A DNA stretch of 5,068 bases from the NCBI GenBank assembly GCA_019347795.1, contig JAHWKS010000504.1:1-5068 (forward strand), given 5' to 3'. The stretch is from Planctomycetota bacterium. GTDB lineage: Bacteria; Planctomycetota; Planctomycetia; Pirellulales; Pirellulaceae. The position numbers and the translations under genes are program-made. Of the stretch, positions 1 through 5,068 are shown one piece after another (positions within the stretch are counted from its first letter, which is position 1; every line of letters begins with the position of its first letter). The notes beneath the pieces were generated by a model. The model ran no database searches and was not told where the DNA came from. It saw only the letters and a program-made list of their open reading frames with translations.

Positions 1-895
1 AGCTCTGGCCGAAGACGCTGTCGCCGTAGCGGTCGCGCACGGCCTCCGGCTCGCGGCTCACGTCAAAGGCCTCGCTCGCCTCGCGCTGCATATTGAAGGC
101 CAGCTCCATCGCCCGGATCTGCGCCTCCAGCGGATCATCGCCGCCGCGCTGATCGGCGTGCAGGCGGTTGAGCTTCTGCAGGAGATCGAGCTGCTCGCGC
201 TGCTCTTCGCGGCGCAAATGCGGGTGGCGAATGTTGGCGATCAGCTTCTCGATCTCCAGGTCGTTCGTGTCCACGGAAGTCGCCTGATGCTCGCCCGGCA
301 GGAACGCATTCGACCAAAGCTGCGGGCCGACTACCGGCAGCCCGGGACAGAGCGAGACGAACGCCGGAAGGTTTTCATTCTCCGTCCCCAACCCGTAGGA
401 AACCCACGACCCCAGCGACGGCCGGACCGGCTGCTGATGGCCCGAGTGCATCATCAACAGCCCCGGCTCATGGTTCGGCGTGTCGGTGTGCATCGAGCGG
501 ATGACGCAGACGTCGTCGGCGCAGCGGGCGAGGCTCGGAAACAGCTCGCTCATCACCACGCCGCTGTGGCCGTGCGGGGCGAACTTGAACGGAGACGGCA
601 TGTAGCCCGTCCCCTTGCTGCGTCGCCCCTCCGGCTGCTCCCCTTCATGCTTGGCGAGCGCCGGCTTGGGATCGAAGGTATCGACGTGCGACGGCCCGCC
701 GTTCATGAACAGGAAGATCACCCGCTTCGCCTTCGGGGCAAAGTGCGGCGCGGCGGCGCTTTCCTGCGACGCGGCCTGAGCCGAAGACAACAAGCCGGCC
801 GACTGCAAGGCGCCGGCCAGTCCCAACACGCCGAAGCCGGCGCCCGTCTGTTGCAGCATCCGGCGACGGGAAAGAACGGGAGCGGTCACGGGCAT
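1..895 (-). CDS. DUF1501 family protein with Tat-type leader, 3' end off the window
   Basis: Translating the minus strand from the ATG at 893-895 gives 298 residues, open to the left edge, so the C-terminus is missing. The leader has a twin-arginine pattern (SRRRML, residues 9-14), a hydrophobic stretch (about 19-37) and an AQA-A-like cleavage region near 39-42, suggesting folded export by the Tat system. The family hallmark FLFMNGGPSHVDTFDPKP lies at about residues 61-78, followed by RSMHTDTPNHEPG (133-145) and LPAFVSLCPG (176-185). DUF1501 belongs to the alkaline-phosphatase-like/sulfatase-like superfamily; its biochemical activity is not established. Members are usually over 400 residues, so roughly a third is missing. 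An in-frame ATG at 917-919 would add MRRLLPAR. It has a weak GGCGGA 8 nt upstream, while the 895 start has GAGG directly abutting it, so the start is uncertain. I chose 895 because the resulting leader length is typical. The lipase gene lies upstream on the same strand. Confidence 0.9.
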   Translation of the reverse strand, partial: MPVTAPVLSRRRMLQQTGAGFGVLGLAGALQSAGLLSSAQAASQESAAAPHFAPKAKRVIFLFMNGGPSHVDTFDPKPALAKHEGEQPEGRRSKGTGYMPSPFKFAPHGHSGVVMSELFPSLARCADDVCVIRSMHTDTPNHEPGLLMMHSGHQQPVRPSLGSWVSYGLGTENENLPAFVSLCPGLPVVGPQLWSNAFLPGEHQATSVDTNDLEIEKLIANIRHPHLRREEQREQLDLLQKLNRLHADQRGGDDPLEAQIRAMELAFNMQREASEAFDVSREPEAVRDRYGDSVFGQS

Positions 896-963
896 CCTCG
901 CAGGCAACAGGCGACGCATGAAATGCGTCCGCCATGTTACCACGATTTCCTGGCTCTCTCCAA

Positions 964-1007
964 TGCGGAGAACAACAAATCCTCCGCACCAGTCGATCCT
1001 CTCCGCA
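964..1007 (-). repeat. Short direct and inverted repeats between lipase and DUF1501 genes
   Basis: On the minus strand TGCGGAG occurs twice (1007-1001 and 988-982), followed by its complement CTCCGCA (970-964). The near copy and its complement can form a 7-bp stem with an 11-nt loop, and the far copy could pair instead, giving two mutually exclusive hairpins. No T-run follows on the minus strand, so it is not a convincing rho-independent terminator. It could be a weak attenuator, an RNA-processing site or chance. The rest of the gap between the two genes shows nothing recognisable. Confidence 0.35.
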
Positions 1008-1014
1008 AATCATC

Positions 1015-2193
1015 CTACGGCGTTTCGATGATTTCTTTGAGCACGTCGAGTTGGTCCTCTTCCATCAGCACCAGGGTCATCTCGCAGGTCAACGCCTCCA
1101 GATACCACATGTGCTGCAGGTTGAGCCCGGCGATGTTCCACGACATGTCTAAATCTTCGCCGGTGTCGTACTCGACCTCGTATCCCCCGTTTTCGCGGCG
1201 GACGATCGTGTGAGTTGTTCCCACGTGCTCGTAGTAGACCCAGATCGGCCAGACGAAGTTCCAGCCGATGATATCCCCGAAGAAGAATGTGGTCACGGGA
1301 TCGCCGTCTACGACCCAGCGGACCGTCCTCGACTCCAAGCTCCAGCCGGCGGAGCCGAAGCTCTGGCACTTGGCGACCATATCGGCGTCGCCCGCTCTCG
1401 GGGAGCCGACCGTTTGCAGGCCGTGGACGGTAATGCCCTCGTCGTAGTGCAGGCGGAGGGCCGTCAAGGTGGCGATCGCGGCGCCGAGGCTGTGGCCGGT
1501 TACCCAGACCTCGCGGCCGCCGAGGTACTCGGCCGCCATCTCTTCCAGCATGACCGGGAAGATGCTGTCGGCGGCGTCCCAGAACCCTTCATGGACGTAC
1601 ATCCAATCGCCGCCGACGTTCACCAGCTTCGCTTTGTGGTTGGCGTCGGTGAAGTAGTCGGCGAACTGCGCCTCACTGCCGATGGAGCTGGTTCCGCGAA
1701 AGACAACGATCGCGGCGTCGCTGGTGGTCACGATGGCCCCCTCGACTCCCGAGGAGTTCATGAACGCCCGCACATCGACCACGCCTTGGGGAAGCAGCTC
1801 ATCCCGCAGCTCGTCCTCGAAATCATCAACGTTCGTCGCGCCGCTGTACATGAGCATGCTGAGATACGCGAGGAAATAGGAGTTGATGATCGACGATCCG
1901 TCATTGTCGGCGTCGAAGTGGTCAAACGGCAGCGTGGGGCTGGGCGCCGGCTCCTCAGGCGGAGTCGAACCCCCGTCGTCGCGGCTGCCGCCTCCGCCGG
2001 TGGAGCCCGACACCGGCACGAACTTGCCGTCCACCAGGCGGTATCTCGTGTCGCCGAGGCGATCGCGCACGCTGGTTGAGGAGACCCGCGGCTGCTGCCG
2101 ATTTCGGCTGCGAGGCGCCTCAGCCCGGGCCTGCTGCCCGAGCGACAGAATCGCGGCGAACAAAGCCAGCGACGCAGCTTTCTTGAGATTCAT
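1015..2193 (-). CDS. Secreted class 3 lipase (alpha/beta hydrolase)
   Basis: The 392-residue product is a probable triacylglycerol or ester lipase of the Lipase_3 family, acting outside the cytoplasm. Residues 1-24 form a Sec signal peptide: KK, a hydrophobic core and a probable cut after ARA. Next comes a short basic segment (25-60) and a low-complexity Gly/Ser/Pro/Asp linker (about 62-88), then the catalytic domain (about 95-370). The nucleophile elbow is GHSLG (233-237, Ser235). FRGTSS (165-170) is the likely oxyanion strand. The likely acid is Asp298 in DGDPV and the likely base His361 in HMWYLEA. The order Ser-Asp-His and spacings of 63 and 63 residues resemble fungal class 3 lipases such as Rhizomucor lipase. 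TVGSPRAGD (261-269) is also typical of the fold. A hydrophobic stretch (about 303-320) could shape the substrate-entry region. The ATG at 2191-2193 is supported by GAAGGA six bases upstream. Substrate preference cannot be read from the sequence. Confidence 0.93.
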   Translation of the reverse strand: MNLKKAASLALFAAILSLGQQARAEAPRSRNRQQPRVSSTSVRDRLGDTRYRLVDGKFVPVSGSTGGGGSRDDGGSTPPEEPAPSPTLPFDHFDADNDGSSIINSYFLAYLSMLMYSGATNVDDFEDELRDELLPQGVVDVRAFMNSSGVEGAIVTTSDAAIVVFRGTSSIGSEAQFADYFTDANHKAKLVNVGGDWMYVHEGFWDAADSIFPVMLEEMAAEYLGGREVWVTGHSLGAAIATLTALRLHYDEGITVHGLQTVGSPRAGDADMVAKCQSFGSAGWSLESRTVRWVVDGDPVTTFFFGDIIGWNFVWPIWVYYEHVGTTHTIVRRENGGYEVEYDTGEDLDMSWNIAGLNLQHMWYLEALTCEMTLVLMEEDQLDVLKEIIETP

Positions 2194-2199
2194 GATTCT

Positions 2200-2205
2200 T
2201 CCTTC
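2200..2205 (-). promoter_or_regulatory. Ribosome binding site of the lipase gene
   Basis: The minus strand reads GAAGGA followed by six bases and the lipase ATG. This is a good Shine-Dalgarno match at normal spacing and fixes the lipase start. By contrast, the divergent peptidase gene has no clear purine-rich site before its ATG. Confidence 0.75.
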
Positions 2206-2261
2206 GTTGAGTAAGTGGTTTTCGTGCGGGACGGCGTTTCGCTCCCTTGGGTCGCCAAGCG

Positions 2262-2321
2262 AAATCCGAGACGGCTTGTTACCGGAGAAATCAGATCCGT
2301 CTGTCTGGTAACTGCGGATTT
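2262..2321. promoter_or_regulatory. Nested inverted repeats in the divergent intergenic region
   Basis: Three pairs of perfectly complementary arms lie within 60 bp: AAATCCG (2262-2268) with CGGATTT (2315-2321), GTTACC (2278-2283) with GGTAAC (2307-2312), and AGACGG (2269-2274) with CCGTCT (2297-2302). The GTTACC pair extends to an imperfect 13-base dyad with 10 matches (2278-2290 against 2312-2300). The outer two pairs are compatible in one stem with an asymmetric bulge; the third interleaves with the GTTACC pair, so it would be an alternative or pseudoknot pairing. The location between divergent genes fits a regulator-binding site, or a folded leader of the lipase transcript. No known operator or riboswitch class was recognised. 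Confidence 0.4.
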
Positions 2322-2343
2322 TGAGAAGTTCGATGGAGAACGC

Positions 2344-2373
2344 TTGTAACGGGCGGTGCGTGCGGCCTAGAAT
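2344..2373 (+). promoter_or_regulatory. Possible sigma-70-type promoter for the prolyl oligopeptidase gene
   Basis: TTGTAA (2344-2349) and TAGAAT (2368-2373) match the -35 and -10 consensus hexamers at 4 of 6 and 5 of 6 positions, separated by 18 bp. Transcription would start near 2380 and leave a leader of roughly 30 nt before the ATG at 2413. Promoter prediction in planctomycetes from such motifs is unreliable, so this is a candidate only. No matching promoter was evident for the lipase strand. Confidence 0.35.
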
Positions 2374-2412
2374 TCTGTCGATCCTTTCCGTACCCCGCTA
2401 GCAGAACCGTTC

Positions 2413-4563
2413 ATGCACTTTCCCGCCTTCGTTCGCGTCGCGTGTTTGTTGTTTGCTCCCGTCTCAGCCGCGCTCGCCGGCGCCGCCGCCGCCGGGGGCG
2501 AAGAACGCCAGGAGGATGAGAAACTGAGTTACCCCCAAACCAAAACCGTCGATCACGTGGACGACTACCACGGCGAAAAGATCGCCGATCCGTATCGCTG
2601 GCTGGAGGATCCCGACAGCGACGACACGCGGGCGTGGGTCGGGGCCCAGAACAAGGTGACCTTCGGCTACCTCGAGAAACTGCCGCAGCGGGAGCCGATC
2701 CGGAAGCGGCTCACAGAGCTTTGGAACTACGAGCGCTACGGCCTGCCTCGCCGCCGTCAGGAGCGGTACTTCTTCACTCGCAATGACGGGCTGCAGAACC
2801 AGAGCGTGCTCTACGTCTCCGAGGGGCTGGAGGGAGAGACGCGGGCGTTGATCGATCCGAACACGCTTTCCGAGGACGGCACAGTCGCGCTGGCCGGGTG
2901 GCGGGCCAGCGAGGACGGCAACCTGCTCGCGTACGGTTTGGCCCACGCCGGCTCGGACTGGCGGGAGTGGAAGGTGCTCGACGTGGAGACGGGCGAGCCG
3001 CTGGAGGATCACCTGAAGTGGATCAAGTTCTCCGGCGTCTCGTGGCTGCCCGACGGCAGCGGCTTCTACTACAGCCGGTACGACGAGCCGGAAGAGGGCG
3101 AAACCTTCACCGGCGCCAATTACTACCAGAAGCTCTTCTTCCACGAGTTGGGCGAGCCGCAGTCGCAGGACCAGCTCATCTATGAGCGCCCTGATGAAAA
3201 GGAGTGGGGCTTCGACGGCGAGGTGACTGAGGATGGGCGGTTCCTCATCATCTCCGTCTGGCGGGGCACGGAGCGGAAGAACCAGATCTTCTACAAAGAC
3301 CTGATGGTGAAAGACGCTCCGGTGGTGGAGCTGATCACCGGGTTCGATTCCGAGTACGGCTTCCTGGGGAACGACGGCGGCGTGTTTTACTTCGTGACCG
3401 ATCTGGATGCGCCGCTGCGGCGGGTGATCGCCGTCGATATCGAGCATCCCGCGCGGCTCAACTGGAGCGAGTTGATCCCGCAGGCCGACTCGGTGCTGGA
3501 AGGCGCCGGGATGGTGGGGGATTACTTCGTCGCCGCGTACCTGAAAGACGCCCGCTCGGACGTCCGCATCTTCGACCTGCAAGGCAAGCACGTCCGCGAC
3601 GTAGGGCTCCCAGCGATCGGCTCCGCCGGCGGCTTCGGCGGTCGCCGCGACAGCAACGAGACCTTCTACTACTTCACCAATTACACGACTCCCACCACGA
3701 TCTATCGGTATAACGTGGCCACCGGCGAGAGCAGCGTCTTTCGCGAGCCGACCGTCGATTTCAATCCCGATGACTTTGAAACCCGGCAGGTCTTCTACAC
3801 CAGCAAGGACGGCGCGCGCGTGCCGATGTTCCTCACCTCCCGCAAGGGGTTGAAGCTGGACGGGAACAACCCCACCATCCTCTACGGCTACGGCGGGTTT
3901 AACATTTCGCAGTCGCCCGGCTTCTCGGTCTCTAACGTGGTCTGGCTGGAGAACGGCGGCGTGTATGCGGTCGCGGGACTGCGCGGCGGCGGCGAGTACG
4001 GCCGGGACTGGCACGAGGCGGGGATGAAGGACCGCAAGCAAAACGTCTTCGAAGACTTCATCGCCGCCGCCGCGTGGCTGATCGACAACAAGATCACGTC
4101 GTCCGATCACCTCGCCATCCGCGGCGGCAGCAACGGCGGATTACTGGTCGGCGCCGTGATGACGCAGCGGCCGGACCTCATCGCCTGCGCGCTTCCCGCG
4201 GTGGGCGTGATGGACATGCTCCGCTTCCACAAGTTCACCATTGGCTGGGCGTGGGTCAGCGAATTCGGCTCGTCCGACGACCTCGAGGAATTCAAGACGC
4301 TGCGGGCATACTCGCCGCTGCACAACCTCAAGCCGGGCGTCTCGTATCCCGCGACGCTCGTCACCACCGCCGACCATGACGACCGCGTGGTGCCGGCCCA
4401 CAGCTTCAAGTTCGCCGCCGCGTTGCAGGCCGCTCACGCGGGCGAAGCGCCGGTGCTGATCCGCATCGAGACCCGGGCCGGCCACGGCGCCGGCAAGCCC
4501 ACCGCCAAGATCATCGAAGAAGCCGCCGACATCCTCGCCTTCGCACTGGAGAACACGCGGTGA
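2413..4563 (+). CDS. Exported prolyl oligopeptidase (peptidase family S9A)
   Basis: The 716-residue product is a serine peptidase that should cleave short peptides after proline. An N-terminal hydrophobic stretch (about 8-27, ending in Ala-rich residues) looks like a Sec signal peptide, placing the enzyme in the periplasm. The beta-propeller domain (about 40-450) includes the family-typical DPYRWLED (59-66) and limits access to oligopeptides. The catalytic domain follows (about 455-714): YGYGGFNIS (491-499, with a probable oxyanion Tyr493), GLRGGGEYGRDWH (522-534), nucleophile Ser573 in GGSNGG (571-576), VMDMLRFHKFTIGWAW (599-614, with Trp614 at the position of the proline-stacking Trp of porcine POP), Asp656 and Arg658 in DHDDRVVP (654-661), and His691 in RAGHGAGKP (688-696). 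All catalytic and key binding residues of porcine POP therefore have counterparts, and the length is normal. The first ATG is the only plausible start; the next Met is residue 367. No clear Shine-Dalgarno sequence precedes it. It is divergent from the lipase gene. Confidence 0.95.
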   Translation: MHFPAFVRVACLLFAPVSAALAGAAAAGGEERQEDEKLSYPQTKTVDHVDDYHGEKIADPYRWLEDPDSDDTRAWVGAQNKVTFGYLEKLPQREPIRKRLTELWNYERYGLPRRRQERYFFTRNDGLQNQSVLYVSEGLEGETRALIDPNTLSEDGTVALAGWRASEDGNLLAYGLAHAGSDWREWKVLDVETGEPLEDHLKWIKFSGVSWLPDGSGFYYSRYDEPEEGETFTGANYYQKLFFHELGEPQSQDQLIYERPDEKEWGFDGEVTEDGRFLIISVWRGTERKNQIFYKDLMVKDAPVVELITGFDSEYGFLGNDGGVFYFVTDLDAPLRRVIAVDIEHPARLNWSELIPQADSVLEGAGMVGDYFVAAYLKDARSDVRIFDLQGKHVRDVGLPAIGSAGGFGGRRDSNETFYYFTNYTTPTTIYRYNVATGESSVFREPTVDFNPDDFETRQVFYTSKDGARVPMFLTSRKGLKLDGNNPTILYGYGGFNISQSPGFSVSNVVWLENGGVYAVAGLRGGGEYGRDWHEAGMKDRKQNVFEDFIAAAAWLIDNKITSSDHLAIRGGSNGGLLVGAVMTQRPDLIACALPAVGVMDMLRFHKFTIGWAWVSEFGSSDDLEEFKTLRAYSPLHNLKPGVSYPATLVTTADHDDRVVPAHSFKFAAALQAAHAGEAPVLIRIETRAGHGAGKPTAKIIEEAADILAFALENTR

Positions 4564-4602
4564 TGAGATTTCGCGATTGCCTCGTAGACGAAACAGGCGA
4601 CA

Positions 4603-4851
4603 ATGGAGAGTGGGCTACATCCAAACCCAGACCTCATTATGCAGCTATCTCGCGAACAATTCGAAGCCGCCAAGGGCGGCGCGACCGTGCGGCTTAAAGC
4701 CGAAGACACCGAACTCGTTGTACTCCGGGCGGACCTGTTTGAGCGGGTAATGCGGACGTCCTATGACGACGGCGATTGGACTGAGGAAGAAATGCGCGCT
4801 CTTGCAGCGAGCACCTTTGACGACGCCGACACGGCAGGCCCGATTCCATGA
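4603..4851 (+). CDS. Small antitoxin-like protein of a probable toxin-antitoxin pair
   Basis: The product is 82 residues, or 70 if translation starts at the second Met (ATG at 4639, MQLSREQFEAAK). The short product resembles the antitoxin-type proteins that often precede PemK/MazF-like toxin genes in planctomycetes: an N-terminal SREQFEAAKGG segment, a probable beta strand followed by ELVVLRADLFERV (37-49), and an acidic tail YDDGDWTEEEMRALAAS (54-70). This is family recollection, not a database result. The stop TGA (4849-4851) overlaps the next ATG (4848-4850) in an ATGA arrangement, which suggests translational coupling as in toxin-antitoxin operons. The 4603 start has a weak AGGCGA upstream and the 4639 start has none, but the shorter form fits the recalled family better. 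The gene begins 39 bp after the peptidase stop with no terminator in between, so read-through is possible. It could be DNA-binding and autoregulatory, but no operator was identified. Confidence 0.7.
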   Translation: MESGLHPNPDLIMQLSREQFEAAKGGATVRLKAEDTELVVLRADLFERVMRTSYDDGDWTEEEMRALAASTFDDADTAGPIP

Positions 4852-4887
4852 AACGCGGCGACGTTTTTCTCACACGCGTCCGTAAGC
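4848..4887 (+). pseudogene. PemK/MazF-like toxin remnant (5' end only)
   Basis: The ATG overlapping the antitoxin stop opens the reading MKRGDVFLTRV, which closely resembles the N-terminus of PemK/MazF-like endoribonuclease toxins (KRGDV-L--). The frame stays open to the window edge, but beyond about residue 12 it becomes an Arg-rich translation (TAARWTAGVRQAIGRR) without the expected RPVVVVQ-type strand. This looks like the antisense of a minus-strand gene. I infer that the toxin was truncated by a deletion or rearrangement near 4881-4890. The end coordinate is approximate. An unusual but intact small protein cannot be excluded. Confidence 0.5.
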
Positions 4888-5068
4888 TCACCGCAGCCCG
4901 TTGGACCGCAGGAGTTCGTCAAGCCATCGGGCGTCGGCTTCTCCCAGCCGCGGCGTGGGATCGGCGCGGTAGTCGAAGGGGAATGGAAAGCCGACCCACG
5001 GATGGAAAACGAGGATCGCGGATTGCGAGATTCGGTGCGGTCGTGATAGACCCCGGCGGCGCGACGAT
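4888..5068 (-). CDS. C-terminal part of an unidentified protein, 5' end off the window
   Basis: The minus strand is open from the right edge to a TGA at 4888-4890, giving 59 residues without a start codon. From about residue 17 the translation looks like genuine protein: AILVFHPWVGFPFPFDYR followed by ADPTPRLGEADARWLDELL, an aromatic and proline-rich stretch then a probable amphipathic C-terminal helix, with mostly G/C-ending codons. The first 16 residues are Arg/Ser-rich and less convincing. I do not recognise the family. The plus strand in the same codon register is also open with plausible composition as far as a TGA at 5044-5046, so strand assignment rests on protein appearance and is not certain. 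The gene converges on the toxin remnant with no space for a terminator. Confidence 0.5.
   Translation of the reverse strand, partial: SSRRRGLSRPHRISQSAILVFHPWVGFPFPFDYRADPTPRLGEADARWLDELLRSNGLR

Noticed and set aside
964..988. Rho-independent terminator after the lipase gene
   Set aside because: The 7-bp stem has an 11-nt loop and is followed on the minus strand by only two T residues, so it lacks the required U-tract.
645..1013. Minus-strand frame of 122 codons overlapping the DUF1501 start
   Set aside because: It is out of frame with the DUF1501 gene, whose leader and hallmark motif are clear. The translation is Arg-rich and featureless.
158..1213. Plus-strand open frame of 351 codons across the DUF1501 gene and the lipase 3' end
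   Set aside because: The Arg-rich translation has no domain and runs across two well-supported minus-strand genes and the gap between them.
1210..2079. Plus-strand open frame of 289 codons opposite the lipase
   Set aside because: It is the reverse of a lipase with a full Ser-Asp-His triad; its composition (Val, Ala, Gly, Asp, Arg) is that of a shadow frame.
2434..2445. Lipoprotein lipobox in the prolyl oligopeptidase leader (Cys11)
   Set aside because: The residues before Cys11 are Arg-Val-Ala rather than a Leu-x-[Ala/Gly/Ser] lipobox, and the cysteine lies at the start of the hydrophobic core, so an ordinary signal peptide fits better.
2464..4110. Long open frame on the minus strand opposite the prolyl oligopeptidase (548 codons)
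   Set aside because: It is antisense to a gene with complete family motifs and catalytic residues. Its translation is Val/Leu/Arg-rich with no recognisable domain, as expected from a GC-rich gene read backwards.
4573..4606. Possible stem between the peptidase stop and the antitoxin start (GCCT with AGGC)
   Set aside because: Only four contiguous base pairs with a bulged extension and no T-run; compatible with chance.

Overview
The window looks like part of a planctomycete chromosome. It is GC-rich, with G/C-ending codons in the coding regions. It carries a DUF1501 protein with a twin-arginine leader, a type that is strongly expanded in Planctomycetes. It also has two hydrolases with export signals and a small antitoxin-like gene of a kind I associate with planctomycete genomes. 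This assignment is an inference from gene content, because no rRNA or other phylogenetic marker is present.

Layout from left to right. On the minus strand, positions 1-895 hold the first 298 codons of a DUF1501 gene whose 3' end lies off the left edge. About 120 bp upstream of it on the same strand is a complete gene for a secreted class 3 (alpha/beta-hydrolase) lipase (1015-2193). The two could share a transcript. A 219-bp divergent intergenic region (2194-2412) separates the lipase from a complete plus-strand gene for an exported prolyl oligopeptidase of the S9A family (2413-4563). This intergenic region contains a clear ribosome binding site for the lipase, a possible sigma-70-type promoter for the peptidase, and a compact set of nested inverted repeats. 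Downstream at 4603-4851 lies a small antitoxin-like gene. Its stop codon overlaps by ATGA a start codon that opens with a PemK/MazF-like N-terminus (MKRGDVFLTRV). The toxin similarity ends after about 11 residues, so the toxin appears to be a remnant. From 4888 to the right edge there is probably the 3' end of an unidentified minus-strand gene that converges on the remnant.

Functionally, the central part is a pair of divergently transcribed extracytoplasmic hydrolases, a lipase and a proline-specific peptidase, next to an exported DUF1501 protein. This fits a cell-envelope or nutrient-scavenging role, but nothing in the sequence ties them into one pathway. The right end looks like a small accessory junction with a decayed toxin-antitoxin module. 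I saw no tRNA, rRNA, CRISPR array, insertion sequence or convincing rho-independent terminator. I found no clearly new multi-gene system. The points most worth checking are the broken toxin-antitoxin module and the structured intergenic region.
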